A stretch of 64,000 nucleotides of DNA from Salibaculum griseiflavum (GTDB taxonomy: Bacteria > Pseudomonadota > Alphaproteobacteria > Rhodobacterales > Rhodobacteraceae): contig NZ_QETF01000008.1 of NCBI RefSeq assembly GCF_003129565.1, forward strand, positions 1-64,000, read 5' to 3'. Both the position numbers and the translations under genes were made by a program. Shown here piece after piece: positions 8,615-18,693 of this stretch. Positions within the stretch are counted from its first letter, which is position 1. Every line of letters begins with the position of its first letter. The notes beneath the pieces are model-generated. The model searched no databases, was not told the DNA's origin, and worked only from the letters and a program-made list of their open reading frames with translations.

Positions 8615-9249
8615 CAACGGTTCTGATCGACTACGACAGCGGCAACCTGCACTCGGCGCAAAAGGCGTTCGAGCGGATGGCGCGCGAGGTGGACGCGGGC
8701 GAGGTCATCGTGACCTCGGATCCCGACATGGTGCGCCGCGCCGACCGCGTCGTTTTGCCCGGCGACGGGGCCTTTCCACATTGCCGGGATCAGCTATTCG
8801 GCCTGTCCGGCATGGCCGAGGCGGTGATCGAAGCGGTCGAGACCCGCGCGGTGCCCTTCCTTGGGATTTGTGTCGGCATGCAGATGCTGGCCAGCGTCGG
8901 CCATGAATACGAAGAAACCCCGGGCTTCGGCTGGATCCCCGGAGAGATCTGCCGCATCACCCCCTCAGACCCCGCCCTGCCCGTGCCGCATATGGGCTGG
9001 AACGACCTGGTCGTCGATCGCCCGCACCCGGTGCTGGAGGGGCTCGATCATGGGGACCATGCCTATTTCGTTCACAGCTGGGCCATGCAGGTCCAGAACC
9101 CGGCCCACCTGATCGCCCATGTGGATTACGGCGGGCCGGTGACGGCGGTTGTCGGGCGCGATACGATCATCGGCACCCAGTTCCACCCGGAAAAAAGCCA
9201 GGCCACGGGGCTGCACCTGATCGCGAATTTCCTGACCTGGAAGCCCTGA
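8611..9249 (+). CDS. hisH: Imidazole glycerol phosphate synthase, glutamine amidotransferase subunit
   Basis: A 212-residue class-I glutaminase. It supplies ammonia to HisF for the formation of imidazole glycerol phosphate. The start is [16 protein letters not shown]; the nucleophile sits in [11 protein letters not shown] (Cys about residue 87), the catalytic His and Glu in [12 protein letters not shown] near the C-terminus, and the HisH-specific PHMGWNDL is present. The GTG start at 8611 overlaps the hisB stop (GTGA), giving translational coupling. hisA and hisF, which often follow in Rhodobacteraceae, are not next here: the antiporter genes start 121 bases downstream. Confidence 0.97.
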   Translation: MTTVLIDYDSGNLHSAQKAFERMAREVDAGEVIVTSDPDMVRRADRVVLPGDGAFPHCRDQLFGLSGMAEAVIEAVETRAVPFLGICVGMQMLASVGHEYEETPGFGWIPGEICRITPSDPALPVPHMGWNDLVVDRPHPVLEGLDHGDHAYFVHSWAMQVQNPAHLIAHVDYGGPVTAVVGRDTIIGTQFHPEKSQATGLHLIANFLTWKP

Positions 9250-9370
9250 CGCCGGTTTCGACCCGCTGCGACACCTTATCATGACGATTTTTGTCGACAT
9301 TCGTTTGCATCCAATGGCCATTTGCACCATATCTCGGTGAACTTAACAGGGACCGGGGGCACGACAGCCG

Positions 9371-12232
9371 ATGAGTGATGGAAACGTCTTTCTGATCATC
9401 ATTGCCTTGTTGCCTTTTGCCGGCGCCCTGATGCCCGGCCTGATGATCCGGGCCGGTCGCACGGCCTGCGCCAGCTTTACCGCCATTCCAACGGCCCTGG
9501 CCCTGACGATGCTGATCGTTCTGGCCCCCGACGTGATGCGCGGCGAGGTGATCCAGTATGAGCTGCAATGGCTGCCGCAACTCGGCCTTTCGGCGTCCTT
9601 CTTCCTCGACGGGCTGGGCCTGCTTTTCGCCGGGATGATCCTCGGGGTCGGGCTGCTGATCACGCTCTATGCGCGGTTCTACCTCTCGGGCGAGGACCCG
9701 ATGGGCCAGTTCTATACCTATCTTCTGCTGTTCCAGGGCGCGATGCTGGGCATCGTTCTTTCCGACAACATCCTGCTTTTGCTGATTTTCTGGGAGCTGA
9801 CCTCGCTGTCCTCCTTCCTCTTGATCGGCTATTGGAAACACCTGCCCGAGGGGCGGCAGGGCGCCCGCATGGCGCTGGCCGTGACCGGCGCGGGCGGGCT
9901 GGCGATGATCGGCGGGATGCTGATCCTCGGGAATATCGTGGGCAGTTACAACCTGACCGACATCCTGGCCGCAGGCGACCAGATCAAGGCACATGACTGG
10001 TATATGCCTGCGCTGATCCTGATCCTGCTGGGCGCCTTTACCAAGTCGGCCCAGTTCCCGTTCCACTTCTGGTTGCCGCACGCCATGGCGGCCCCCACCC
10101 CGGTTTCGGCCTACCTGCACTCGGCCACCATGGTGAAGGCTGGCGTCTTCCTGATGGCGCGGATGTGGCCCGCATTGGCCGGCACCGAGGCCTGGTTCTA
10201 CATCGTCGCCAGCGTCGGCCTGATCACGATGGTGGTCGGCGCGGTGATCGCCTTGTTCAAGGATGACCTGAAGGCGCTGCTGGCCTTTTCGACCGTGTCG
10301 CATCTGGGTCTGCTGACCATGTTGCTGGGCTTTGGCACGGACAAGGCGGCCATCGCCGCCGTCTTCCACATCATCAATCACCTGACCTTCAAGGCCGCGC
10401 TGTTCATGACCGCCGGGATCGTCGATCACGAGACCCATACCCGCGACATCAAGCGGCTGGGCGGGCTGTCGGCACTGATGCCCATCACCGCCGTGATCGG
10501 CACGATTGCCGCGCTGTCCATGGCTGGCATTCCACTGTTCAACGGCTTCATTTCCAAGGAAAAGATGCTGGAAGAGGCCGCGCATACCGTCTGGTGGGAC
10601 AATCCCTGGATCATCGGTGCGCTGGCCACGCTGGGCGCGCTGTTCTCGGTCGCCTATTCCCTGCGCTTCATCTTCCACGTCTTCGGCGGCCCGGTGCGCG
10701 ACGATTACCCGGCCAAACCCCACGACCCGCCCTTCGGCATGTGGGCGGCGCCGGCGCTGTTGTGCATTCCCGTCGTGCTCATCGGCGTCATGCCCCACCT
10801 GGCCGAACCGCTGGTCAATGTCGCCGCGGGGGCCGTGACCGGGGTGGAGCAGAACGCCAAGCTCAAGCTTTGGCACGGGCTGACCCCGGCGCTCTACATG
10901 TCGATCATCGCGGTGATCGGCGGGGCAATCCTGTTGTGGCTGCACAAGCCGCTGGACCGGGCCTGGATCGCCGCGCCGCGCCCCGAGGCCAAGACGATCT
11001 TCGACGCACTGATTGCGGCCGTTGTCAGCCTGACACGCCGGATGACCGATCTTCTGTTCACCGGCGAGATCAGCCGCTACCTGGCCATTTTCGTCGCCGC
11101 CTCGGTGGCGCTCGGGGCCGTGGCCTGGTCCGGAGGCGGCCTGGCCGCGCCCGACCGCGCACCGCTTCCCGTGGACCCGGTCGTCTGGGTCGGCTGGGTG
11201 CTTCTAGTCGCGGCGACCGGTGCGGTGGTCCTCATGCACCGCCACCGGTTCCGCGCATTGGTCCTGATCGGGATCATCGGGCTGATGATTTCTTCGGGCT
11301 TCGTGTTCCTGTCAGCGCCCGACCTGGCCCTGACGCAGATTTCCGTCGAGACCGTGACGATCCTTCTGTTGCTGATCGCGCTGCACTTCCTGCCCAAGGA
11401 AACCCCGATCGAAAGCGGTGTCGGACGCCGCTTGCGGGACGGTGTGATCGCGCTCGTGGCGGGTGGCGGCGTGGCCGCCGTTGCCTATGCTTTCCTGCAG
11501 CGCAATGTTGAAACGATTTCGGACTATCACCTGGCCAATTCCTACGAGGGCGGCGGTGGCACAAACGTCGTGAACGTGATCCTCGTGGATTTCCGCGGCT
11601 ATGACACCTACGGCGAGATCATCGTGCTGGGCATTGCCGGACTGATCATCTTCGCCGTTATGGAGGCCCTGCTGAACGGCCCCGCCGGGCGCCGGCTGCG
11701 CAACATGGAACTGTCGCAGGATCGTTCGCGTGACCGGCACCCGTTGATGATGGTTGTCGCAACCCGCGTGATGATGCCCATCGCGCTGATGGTCGGCATC
11801 TATATCTTCCTGCGTGGCCACAATCAGCCCGGTGGCGGCTTCGTCTCGGGCCTGGTCGTGTCGATCGCGCTTTTGATGCAATACATGGCCTCGGGCTTCG
11901 CATGGACCCAGAACCGCCAGCGGATCGAATATCACACGCTCATCGGATGGGGTGTCATCATTGCCGGGCTGACCGGCGCGGGCGCCTGGCTGGCGGGCAA
12001 GCCGTTCCTGACCAGTGCCTTCGGCTACGTCCATTGGCCACCCATCGAGGAGTTCGAGCTGGCAACCGCCATGTTGTTCGACCTGGGCGTGTTCCTTGCC
12101 GTGCTCGGTGCGGTGATGCTGATGCTCTACAGCCTGTCGCGTCTGGCCCGTCATGCCGGCGAAACGGTGAATGTCGAGCCCATGGATTACGATCCGGTCG
12201 AACGCCAAGACAAACGCGAAGGGGAGGCCTGA
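9371..12232 (+). CDS. mrpA: Na+/H+ antiporter subunit A, fused A/B type (MrpA-MrpB)
   Basis: A 953-residue membrane protein, the large subunit of the multi-subunit Mrp (Pha/Mnh) antiporter. It resembles NuoL of complex I. The core has FWELTSLSSFLLIGYW (about residue 140, with the key membrane Glu) and LPHAMAAPTPVSAYLHSATM followed by VKAG (about 235-260, with the key Lys). The C-terminal 170 residues form the MrpB domain, recognised by RGHNQPGGGFVSGL. This A-B fusion is the group-2 form, called PhaA in Sinorhizobium. It exchanges cytoplasmic Na+ (or K+) for H+, supporting pH and sodium homeostasis. It is the first gene of a six-gene operon; the promoter probably lies in the 9250-9370 gap. Confidence 0.93.
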   Translation: MSDGNVFLIIIALLPFAGALMPGLMIRAGRTACASFTAIPTALALTMLIVLAPDVMRGEVIQYELQWLPQLGLSASFFLDGLGLLFAGMILGVGLLITLYARFYLSGEDPMGQFYTYLLLFQGAMLGIVLSDNILLLLIFWELTSLSSFLLIGYWKHLPEGRQGARMALAVTGAGGLAMIGGMLILGNIVGSYNLTDILAAGDQIKAHDWYMPALILILLGAFTKSAQFPFHFWLPHAMAAPTPVSAYLHSATMVKAGVFLMARMWPALAGTEAWFYIVASVGLITMVVGAVIALFKDDLKALLAFSTVSHLGLLTMLLGFGTDKAAIAAVFHIINHLTFKAALFMTAGIVDHETHTRDIKRLGGLSALMPITAVIGTIAALSMAGIPLFNGFISKEKMLEEAAHTVWWDNPWIIGALATLGALFSVAYSLRFIFHVFGGPVRDDYPAKPHDPPFGMWAAPALLCIPVVLIGVMPHLAEPLVNVAAGAVTGVEQNAKLKLWHGLTPALYMSIIAVIGGAILLWLHKPLDRAWIAAPRPEAKTIFDALIAAVVSLTRRMTDLLFTGEISRYLAIFVAASVALGAVAWSGGGLAAPDRAPLPVDPVVWVGWVLLVAATGAVVLMHRHRFRALVLIGIIGLMISSGFVFLSAPDLALTQISVETVTILLLLIALHFLPKETPIESGVGRRLRDGVIALVAGGGVAAVAYAFLQRNVETISDYHLANSYEGGGGTNVVNVILVDFRGYDTYGEIIVLGIAGLIIFAVMEALLNGPAGRRLRNMELSQDRSRDRHPLMMVVATRVMMPIALMVGIYIFLRGHNQPGGGFVSGLVVSIALLMQYMASGFAWTQNRQRIEYHTLIGWGVIIAGLTGAGAWLAGKPFLTSAFGYVHWPPIEEFELATAMLFDLGVFLAVLGAVMLMLYSLSRLARHAGETVNVEPMDYDPVERQDKREGEA

Positions 12233-12233
12233 C

Positions 12234-12608
12234 ATGGAAATGATCGTTGCCAGCGCCGTGGGCGTTCTGACGGCCGGGGGGGTCTACCTCGTGCTGCGCC
12301 TGCGCGCCTTCCCGGTCATCCTGGGTCTGGCCATGCTGTCCTACGCGGTGAACGTCTTTCTTTTCGCGGCGGGCAAGCTGACCACGAACATGCCGCCGAT
12401 CTTGTCGAAATACGGCGAGGCCACCTATACCGACCCGCTGCCGCAGGCGCTGGTTCTGACGGCGATCGTGATTTCCTTCGGGATGACGGCCGTCTTGGTC
12501 ATGGTCGCCCTCGCGTCGTTCCTTGAATCCGATAGCGACCGCATAAACCTCGGCCGGTCCGAGAATGCCGGCCTGCCGGTCGAACCCGGCCAGGAGGATG
12601 CGCAATGA
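12234..12608 (+). CDS. mrpC: Na+/H+ antiporter subunit C
   Basis: A 124-residue membrane protein homologous to NuoK, with three membrane helices (about residues 4-22, 28-47 and 68-93). The second helix carries the family pattern LGLAMLSYAVNVFLF, and PLPQALVLTAIVISF marks helix three. It is part of the small-subunit core of the Mrp complex. The ATG at 12234 has GGGGAGG upstream and starts one base after the MrpA stop. The TGA overlaps the ATG of the next gene by four bases. Confidence 0.93.
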   Translation: MEMIVASAVGVLTAGGVYLVLRLRAFPVILGLAMLSYAVNVFLFAAGKLTTNMPPILSKYGEATYTDPLPQALVLTAIVISFGMTAVLVMVALASFLESDSDRINLGRSENAGLPVEPGQEDAQ

Positions 12609-14149
12609 ACCATTGGATCATCGCCCCGGTCATTCTGCCGGCCCTTCTGGCCCCGGTGATCGGCTTCGTCATGCGCTATGACATTCGCCTTGCGCGGATC
12701 GCTTCCCTTGCCGGTGCCGTCGCCCTTCTGGCCATCGCATTGGGACTGGTGGTTCAGGCGGCGGGCGGCGAAACCCAGGTCTACCGGTTGGGCGACTGGC
12801 CCGCCCCGTTCGGCATCGTGCTGGTGCTGGACAGGTTGTCGGCGCTCATGGTGTTGCTGACGGCGCTGCTTGGGCTGCTGGTTCTGGCGCACGCCACCGC
12901 GACCGGCTGGGACGACCGGGGCCGCCATTTCCATGCCCTGTTCCAGTTCCAGCTGATGGGGATCTCGGGCGCTTTCCTCACGGGGGACGTGTTCAACCTT
13001 TTCGTGTTCTTCGAGATCCTGCTCATCGCCTCCTACGGGCTGATGATTCATGGCGGCGGACGTGACCGGATGCGCGCGGGTCTGCAATACGTTGTCATCA
13101 ACCTGGCGGGGTCCACGCTGTTCCTGTTCGCCTTGGGGGTGCTTTACGCCAGCACCGGCACGCTCAACATCGCGGACCTGGCATTGCGACTGCAGGACAT
13201 TCCGCTGGAAGACGCCGCCCTCGTGCGGGTGGCCATGATGCTTTTGCTGATCGTCTTCGCAGTCAAGGCCGCGCTGTTTCCGGTGCAGTTCTGGCTGCCG
13301 GGGGCCTATTCCAATGCCCCTGCCCCGGTCGCGGCGCTGTTCGCGATCATGACGAAAGTCGGCGCCTATTCGATCATCCGCATCCACACCACCGTATTCG
13401 GTCCCGGCATCGAGGCGACCGACGGGCTAGCCTTCGACTGGTTGTTCCCGGCGGCGCTGATCACCATCGCGATCGGCGCGGCGGGTGTGCTGGGTGCCCG
13501 CCGCCTGATGCCGCTGATCGCCTTCGCCGTTCTGGGGTCCATGGGCACGCTGATGCTGGCCGTGTCTGTCTTTGCCCCGGCCGCGATGACGGCCGGTCTC
13601 TATTACCTCGTGCATTCAACCTTTGCCGCCGCGGCCCTGTTCCTCGTGGCCGACCTCGTCATGGCCCAGCGCGATGGAAATGACGGCCTGTCGACACGTG
13701 CTGCCATCGCCCAGAACGGATTGATGGCGGCACTGTTCTTCGGTGCGGCCATTGCCATGGCAGGCATGCCACCGCTGTCCGGTTTCCTGGGCAAGCTGCT
13801 GGTCATGGACGCCCTGCGCGCGCCCGGTGTCATCGGTTGGGCCTGGGCGGCGATCCTTGTGGGGTCGCTCGTCACCATCGTCGGCTTCGCCCGGGCGGGC
13901 AGCGTGTTGTTCTGGAAATCCACCTCGCTTGCCCCGGCGCCTGAAACCGGGGACGCGCCCTTGCACCAGATCGAACGTAATGCGGCGGGCACGGCGCAGG
14001 TCATGCCCGTGCTGGCCATGCTGGGTCTGCTTGCGGCGCTTGCATTGTTTGCCGGGCCGCTGGCCGGGTATCTTGAAGCAACGACCGGGCAGCTCTTTGA
14101 CCGGGCGGGCTATGTCGCCGCCGTGCTTGGCACGAACGGAGGGGTCTGA
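12605..14149 (+). CDS. mrpD: Na+/H+ antiporter subunit D
   Basis: A 514-residue polytopic protein related to NuoM/NuoN with about fourteen membrane helices. Key features are VFNLFVFFEILLIASYGL (Glu in helix five), FPVQFWLPGAYSNAPAPVAA (the discontinuous-helix region) and AGMPPLSGFLGKLLVM. Together with MrpA it forms the presumed ion-translocating part of the antiporter. It starts inside the end of mrpC (ATGA overlap) and is followed three bases later by mrpE. Confidence 0.93.
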   Translation: MNHWIIAPVILPALLAPVIGFVMRYDIRLARIASLAGAVALLAIALGLVVQAAGGETQVYRLGDWPAPFGIVLVLDRLSALMVLLTALLGLLVLAHATATGWDDRGRHFHALFQFQLMGISGAFLTGDVFNLFVFFEILLIASYGLMIHGGGRDRMRAGLQYVVINLAGSTLFLFALGVLYASTGTLNIADLALRLQDIPLEDAALVRVAMMLLLIVFAVKAALFPVQFWLPGAYSNAPAPVAALFAIMTKVGAYSIIRIHTTVFGPGIEATDGLAFDWLFPAALITIAIGAAGVLGARRLMPLIAFAVLGSMGTLMLAVSVFAPAAMTAGLYYLVHSTFAAAALFLVADLVMAQRDGNDGLSTRAAIAQNGLMAALFFGAAIAMAGMPPLSGFLGKLLVMDALRAPGVIGWAWAAILVGSLVTIVGFARAGSVLFWKSTSLAPAPETGDAPLHQIERNAAGTAQVMPVLAMLGLLAALALFAGPLAGYLEATTGQLFDRAGYVAAVLGTNGGV

Positions 14150-14152
14150 TCC

Positions 14153-14644
14153 ATGTTGGCACGTCTTTTCCCTCACCCGCTTCTGAGCCTGATGATGGTT
14201 CTGGTCTGGCTGGGCCTGGTCAACAAGGTGACGCTCGGCAACCTGATCCTGGGCAGCGCCTTCGGCCTGATCGTGCCGCTGCTGACCTCGCCCTATTGGC
14301 CCGACCGCCCGAAGGTCGCCCGACCGCTGAAAGTGATCGAGTATATCCTGATCGTTCTGTGGGATATCATCGTCGCAAATGTCCAAGTGGCGGCAATCAT
14401 CCTGTTCAAGCCCAATGCCTCGATCACCTCGCGCTGGGTCACCATCCCGCTGCAGCTGACATCGGCCGAGGCGATCACCGTTCTTGCCGGCACGATCACC
14501 ATGACACCCGGCACCGTTTCGGCCACGCTTTCTGCCGATGCCAGCGCGATCCTCGTGCATTGCTTGCATACGGATGACCCCGACGCCGTGCGCGACCAGA
14601 TCAAGTCCCGCTACGAGGGCCGTTTGATGGAGATTTTCCAATGA
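14153..14644 (+). CDS. mrpE: Na+/H+ antiporter subunit E
   Basis: A 163-residue protein with two or three N-terminal membrane helices and a cytoplasmic C-terminal domain. Recognised by the family pattern SAEAITVLAGTITMTPGTVS (about residues 103-122) followed by VHCLHTDDPDAVRDQIKSR. It is an accessory subunit needed for antiporter assembly. The stop overlaps the mrpF start by four bases. Confidence 0.92.
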   Translation: MLARLFPHPLLSLMMVLVWLGLVNKVTLGNLILGSAFGLIVPLLTSPYWPDRPKVARPLKVIEYILIVLWDIIVANVQVAAIILFKPNASITSRWVTIPLQLTSAEAITVLAGTITMTPGTVSATLSADASAILVHCLHTDDPDAVRDQIKSRYEGRLMEIFQ

Positions 14645-14910
14645 TGACTGCCGCGCTCTTCTTCGCCTTCGGCTGTTTCGGCCTTGGCCTTCTGTTCAAC
14701 CTCTGGCGCATCGCAACAGGACCGGATGCGGCAGACCGGATCCTGGCGCTGGACACGATGGTCATCAACGTGATCGCCATGCTCATCCTCTACGGCATCT
14801 ACCGCAGCACGGCGATGTATTACGAGGCCGCGATGCTGGTCGCCATGGTGGGATTCGTGTCAACCGTCGCCTATTGCCGCTTCGTGCTGCGCGGCGACAT
14901 CATCGAATGA
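14641..14910 (+). CDS. mrpF: Na+/H+ antiporter subunit F
   Basis: An 89-residue protein with three membrane helices. The segment FNLWRIATGPDAADRILALD between helices one and two is the characteristic MrpF loop (R..GP...DR). It starts within the end of mrpE and is followed seven bases later by mrpG. In other species MrpF affects both sodium and bile-salt resistance; here it is assigned only as an antiporter subunit. Confidence 0.92.
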   Translation: MMTAALFFAFGCFGLGLLFNLWRIATGPDAADRILALDTMVINVIAMLILYGIYRSTAMYYEAAMLVAMVGFVSTVAYCRFVLRGDIIE

Positions 14911-14917
14911 GGCGGCC

Positions 14918-15313
14918 ATGTCCCTGATCACCGAAATCGTCATCAGCTTTTTCCTGATCGTCGCCGGCATTTTCGGCCTCGTCGGGTCCTTCGGGTTGCT
15001 GAAACTGCGCGACAGCATGCAGCGCCTTCATGCGCCAACCAAGGCCACGACGCTGGGCGTGGGCGGCGTGTTGATTGCGTCGATGCTCTATTTCCTGCTG
15101 GGCAAAGGCACGCTTTCCTTCCACGAGCTGCTGATCACGCTGTTCCTGTTCCTGACCGCGCCGATCACCGCCAATTTCATCGCCAAGACGTTCATAACTC
15201 GTAACGTCCGCGATCACGAGCTCCCCGAAACCGGTGGCAATTACGGCTGGGCCCCCTATGACGACCCGCCCCCCCAAGAGGTGGATATCCCCGAAGACAA
15301 GACCGGGGGATGA
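14918..15313 (+). CDS. mrpG: Na+/H+ antiporter subunit G
   Basis: A 131-residue protein, the last gene of the operon. It has three membrane helices, with the family pattern GSFGLLKLRDSMQRLHAPTK (about residues 22-41) followed by TTLGVGGVLIAS. The C-terminal tail (about 30 residues, acidic and Pro-rich) extends into the cytoplasm. A strong hairpin with a short T-run follows immediately and probably ends the transcript. Confidence 0.92.
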   Translation: MSLITEIVISFFLIVAGIFGLVGSFGLLKLRDSMQRLHAPTKATTLGVGGVLIASMLYFLLGKGTLSFHELLITLFLFLTAPITANFIAKTFITRNVRDHELPETGGNYGWAPYDDPPPQEVDIPEDKTGG

Positions 15314-15318
15314 ACGAA

Positions 15319-15353
15319 AAAGCCCGCGTCGCAATGGACGCGGGCTTTCGTTT
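15319..15353. terminator. Bidirectional intrinsic terminator between mrpG and gcvP
   Basis: AAAGCCCGCGTC (15319-15330) pairs perfectly with GACGCGGGCTTT (15337-15348) around a six-base loop, followed by CGTTT on the plus strand and preceded by a run of A (a T-run on the minus strand). It lies between two converging genes and can terminate both. Confidence 0.85.
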
Positions 15354-15373
15354 CTCCGGATGCTGGCCGTCGG

Positions 15374-18223
15374 CTATTCGGCGGCGTCCATGTAGTCCTC
15401 CAGCGGCGGACAGGTGCAGACAAGGTGACGGTCGCCATAGACGTTGTCGACGCGCCCGACCGGCGCCCAATACTTGTCCACCTTGAAGCTGCCCGCCGGG
15501 AAACAGGCCTCCTGCCGGGAATAGGGCCGGTCCCAATCGTCCTTGACCATGTCCTGCATGGTATGGGGCGCATGTTTCAGCGGGTTGTTGTCCTGCGGCC
15601 AGTCGCCCTTTTCGACCTTGGCGATCTCCTCGCGGATGCCCAGCATGGCATCGCAGAAGCGGTCCAGCTCGGCCTTGGTTTCGCTCTCGGTCGGCTCCAC
15701 CATCAGGGTTCCCGCAACCGGCCAGCTCATGGTCGGCGCGTGGAACCCGCAATCCATCAGCCGCTTGGCGATGTCATCGACGGTCACGCCCGCTTCGGCA
15801 AAGGGTCGCGTGTCGAGGATGCATTCATGTGCCACGTGGCCCTTGTCACCCGAGAACAGCACGTCATAGGCGCCTTCCAGCCGCTTGGCGATGTAGTTGG
15901 CGTTCAGGATCGCCACTTTCGTCGCCTGGGTCAGGCCGGCCCCGCCCATCATCAGGATATAGGCCCAGGAAATCGGCAGGATCGAGGGCGAGCCATAGGG
16001 CGCGGCCGAAACCGGCCCCTCTTCCCCGCCCGTGGCCGGGTGGCCCGGCAGGTGCGGCGCCAGATGCGCCTTGACCCCGATCGGCCCCATGCCCGGCCCA
16101 CCCCCGCCATGGGGGATGCAGAAGGTCTTGTGAAGGTTCAGGTGGCTGACATCGCTGCCGATCTCTCCCGGCTTGGACAGGCCGACCATGGCATTCAGGT
16201 TGGCCCCGTCCAGGTAGACCTGCCCGCCGAACTGGTGGGTAATGTCGCACACCTCGCGCACGGTTTCCTCAAAGACGCCATGGGTGCTGGGATAGGTGAT
16301 CATGCAGGCAGCCAGGGTCTCCCCAGCCGCCTCGGCCTTGGCACGGAAATCCTCCAGGTCGATGTCGCCGCGTTCGGTGCATTTGACCACGACCACATCC
16401 ATCCCGCACATATGCGCGCTCGCCGGGTTGGTGCCATGGGCGTTCACCGGGATCAGGCAGGTCTTGCGCGCCGTATCCCCGTTGGCCCGGTGATAGGCCA
16501 TGATCGTCAGCAGGCCCGCATATTCGCCCTGCGCCCCGGAATTGGGCTGCATCGACATGGCGTCATAGCCGGTGATGGTGCACAGCTTGTCGCAGAGATC
16601 GTCGATCAGCTCGCGATAGCCCTGCCATTGGTCGGCGGGGGCGAATGGATGGATCAGGCTGAATTCACGCCAGCTGACCGGCATCATCTCGGCCGCCGAA
16701 TTCAGCTTCATCGTGCAGGACCCCAGCGGGATCATCGCCCGATCCAGAGCCAGGTCACGATCGCTGAGGCGCCGCATGTAGCGCATCATCTCGGTCTCGG
16801 CCCGGTTCATATGGAACACCGGGTGATCCATGAAACCCGACTGGCGGTGCAGCGCGTCGGGCACCCGGTATTCCGGGGTCAGGTCGTCGTCCTTGCGCTC
16901 GATCCCGAAGGCCCGCCAGACCCGTTCGATCACCGGACGGCGCGTGGCCTCGTCGAGCGAGATGCCCACCTTTGTCGTGCCCACCGGGCGCAGGTTGATC
17001 CCCTCGTCCACGGCGGATTTCAGCACCGCCCGTTGCAGCGGCCCGACCTCGACCGTGATGGTGTCGAAGAAGGCCTTGGGAACAACTTCGAACCCGGCCT
17101 CTTCCAAGCCCTTGGCCAGCCGGACCGTCTTGCGGTGAATGCGTTGGGCGATGGCCTTCAGCCCCTCTGGCCCGTGGAACACGCCATAAAACGAGGCCAT
17201 CACAGCCAGCAAGGCCTGCGCGGTGCAGACATTCGACGTGGCCTTCTCGCGGCGGATATGCTGCTCGCGGGTCTGAAGGGACAGCCGGTAAGCCTTGGTG
17301 CCGTGGCTGTCGACGCTGACGCCTACGATCCGCCCCGGCATGTTGCGCTTATAGGCATCCTTGCAGGCGAAATAGGCGGCATGCGGCCCACCAAAACCCA
17401 TGGGCACGCCAAAGCGCTGGGTGTTGCCCACCGCGATATCGGCGCCCATCGCGCCGGGCTCTTTCAGCAGGGTCAGCGCCATCAGGTCGGCGGCCACGAT
17501 CCCGATCGCCTTGGTTTCGTGAAGCGCTTCGATCTCGGGGGTGAAATCGCGCAACTCTCCATGGGTGCCAGGATACTGGAAGATGCCCGCGAAGACAGCC
17601 TCGGGGTCCAGATCATCAGGGCTGCCGACGATCACATCGATGCCCAAGGGCGCGGCGCGGGTCTGCATCACCGCGATGCTCTGCGGGTGGCAGCTCTCGT
17701 CCACGAAGAACCCGGTTGTCTTGGATTTCGCGACACGCTGCGCCATGACCATCGCCTCGGCGCAGGCCGTCGCCTCGTCGAGCAGGGACGCATTGGCAAT
17801 CTCAAGGCCGGTCAGGTCCGCCACCATCGTCTGGAAATTCAACAAAGCCTCCAGCCGGCCCTGGCTGATCTCCGGCTGGTAGGGGGTGTAGGCCGTGTAC
17901 CAAGCGGGGTTTTCCAGCACGTTGCGCTGGATCACCGGCGGCGTGACCGTTCCGTAATAGCCCTGCCCGATCAGGCTGGTCAGCACCTTGTTCTTCGCCG
18001 CCACCTGCCGCATGTGGTTGAGCAGCTTTCGCTCGGACATGGGCTTGCCGAAATCCAGCGGCTCGGCCTGCCGGATCGCCTGCGGCACGGTTTCTTCGAT
18101 CAACTGGTCAAGGCTTTCGACGCCGATGACCTTGAACATCTCCTCCATTTCAGAGGGGCTGGGGCCGATATGGCGCCGGTTGGCGAAGTCGTAGGGAAGG
18201 TATTCGGTCGGGGTGAAAGGCAT
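15374..18223 (-). CDS. gcvP: Glycine dehydrogenase (decarboxylating), P-protein of the glycine cleavage system
   Basis: A 949-residue PLP enzyme with the fused alpha/beta architecture of proteobacterial P-proteins. It decarboxylates glycine and loads the aminomethyl group on lipoylated GcvH. The N-terminal half starts [17 protein letters not shown]. The catalytic segment [20 protein letters not shown] (Lys binds PLP, about residue 695-700) lies in the C-terminal half, with the glycine-rich stretch after it. The ATG has AGGTG upstream. It is the last gene of the gcvT-gcvH-gcvP series but is separated from gcvH by a 97-base gap holding a GC-rich hairpin element, so its level may be set separately. 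Confidence 0.97.
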   Translation of the reverse strand: MPFTPTEYLPYDFANRRHIGPSPSEMEEMFKVIGVESLDQLIEETVPQAIRQAEPLDFGKPMSERKLLNHMRQVAAKNKVLTSLIGQGYYGTVTPPVIQRNVLENPAWYTAYTPYQPEISQGRLEALLNFQTMVADLTGLEIANASLLDEATACAEAMVMAQRVAKSKTTGFFVDESCHPQSIAVMQTRAAPLGIDVIVGSPDDLDPEAVFAGIFQYPGTHGELRDFTPEIEALHETKAIGIVAADLMALTLLKEPGAMGADIAVGNTQRFGVPMGFGGPHAAYFACKDAYKRNMPGRIVGVSVDSHGTKAYRLSLQTREQHIRREKATSNVCTAQALLAVMASFYGVFHGPEGLKAIAQRIHRKTVRLAKGLEEAGFEVVPKAFFDTITVEVGPLQRAVLKSAVDEGINLRPVGTTKVGISLDEATRRPVIERVWRAFGIERKDDDLTPEYRVPDALHRQSGFMDHPVFHMNRAETEMMRYMRRLSDRDLALDRAMIPLGSCTMKLNSAAEMMPVSWREFSLIHPFAPADQWQGYRELIDDLCDKLCTITGYDAMSMQPNSGAQGEYAGLLTIMAYHRANGDTARKTCLIPVNAHGTNPASAHMCGMDVVVVKCTERGDIDLEDFRAKAEAAGETLAACMITYPSTHGVFEETVREVCDITHQFGGQVYLDGANLNAMVGLSKPGEIGSDVSHLNLHKTFCIPHGGGGPGMGPIGVKAHLAPHLPGHPATGGEEGPVSAAPYGSPSILPISWAYILMMGGAGLTQATKVAILNANYIAKRLEGAYDVLFSGDKGHVAHECILDTRPFAEAGVTVDDIAKRLMDCGFHAPTMSWPVAGTLMVEPTESETKAELDRFCDAMLGIREEIAKVEKGDWPQDNNPLKHAPHTMQDMVKDDWDRPYSRQEACFPAGSFKVDKYWAPVGRVDNVYGDRHLVCTCPPLEDYMDAAE

Positions 18224-18233
18224 GCCGCACCTG

Positions 18234-18303
18234 CTTCTTTGGGGTCAAAATACCGCGGGGGAGGCCGCGCGCCCTGCGGCGCGCGGGCGGGGGCAGAGCC
18301 CCC
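18234..18303 (-). repeat. GC-rich hairpin element, copy 1 (gcvH-gcvP gap)
   Basis: Read on the minus strand the element has three parts: a GGGGGC-TCT-GCCCCC hairpin (18303-18289), a perfect nine-base stem CCGCGCGCC/GGCGCGCGG with four-base loop (18286-18265), and a tail CCGCGGTATTTTGACC followed by CCAAAGAA (about 18257-18234). The tail ends just before the gcvP ribosome site. A second copy with the same layout, CCCGGGATATTTTCGG then TCCAAAGAA, lies at 44813-44886. I recall similar sequences being frequent between genes of Rhodobacteraceae; function unknown. Confidence 0.65.
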
Positions 18304-18320
18304 AATTGCGAGGCTGACGC

Positions 18321-18683
18321 CTAGGCGCCGATGAAGTCCTTGTAGGCGGTCTCGTCCATCATGTCGTCCATGGCCGACAGGTCCGCCACCTTCATCTTGA
18401 AGAACCAGGCCTCGCCCAGCGGGTCCTCGTTGACGAGGCCCGGATTGTCGGCCAACGCCGCATTGACCTCGACGATCTCGCCATCCAGCGGGGCCAGTAT
18501 GTCCGACGCTGCCTTGACGCTTTCGATCACCACGACCTCGTCATCCTTGGCCACCTCGCCACCATCCTCTGGCAGTTCCACGAACACCACGTCGCCCAGC
18601 TGGGTCGAGGCATGTTCGGTGATCCCCACGACCACCACGTCGCCCTCGACGCGCAGCCATTCGTGTTCTTCGGTGAATTTCAT
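18321..18683 (-). CDS. gcvH: Glycine cleavage system H protein
   Basis: A 120-residue lipoyl carrier that shuttles the aminomethyl intermediate between GcvP, GcvT and the L-protein. The lipoylation Lys sits in [12 protein letters not shown] (about residue 60-63), with the hybrid-domain pattern [20 protein letters not shown] at the N-terminus and [18 protein letters not shown] near the end. The ATG at 18683 is preceded by AAGGAGA. The frame is open farther upstream, but that is an overlap with gcvT sequence and not part of the protein. It begins ten bases after the gcvT stop. Confidence 0.97.
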   Translation of the reverse strand: MKFTEEHEWLRVEGDVVVVGITEHASTQLGDVVFVELPEDGGEVAKDDEVVVIESVKAASDILAPLDGEIVEVNAALADNPGLVNEDPLGEAWFFKMKVADLSAMDDMMDETAYKDFIGA

Positions 18684-18693
18684 CTTTGTCTCC

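Noticed and set aside
9167-10945. 592-codon open frame on the minus strand over hisH and mrpA
   Set aside because: Composition (Gln, His, Arg, Gly-rich, no hydrophobic core) is typical of an antisense shadow of a membrane protein gene; MrpA motifs are clear on the plus strand.
15425-18334. 969-codon open frame on the plus strand, antisense to gcvP
   Set aside because: It is the mirror of a high-GC coding sequence: rich in His, Arg, Gly and Gln, without any family motif or ribosome site. gcvP on the other strand is unmistakable.
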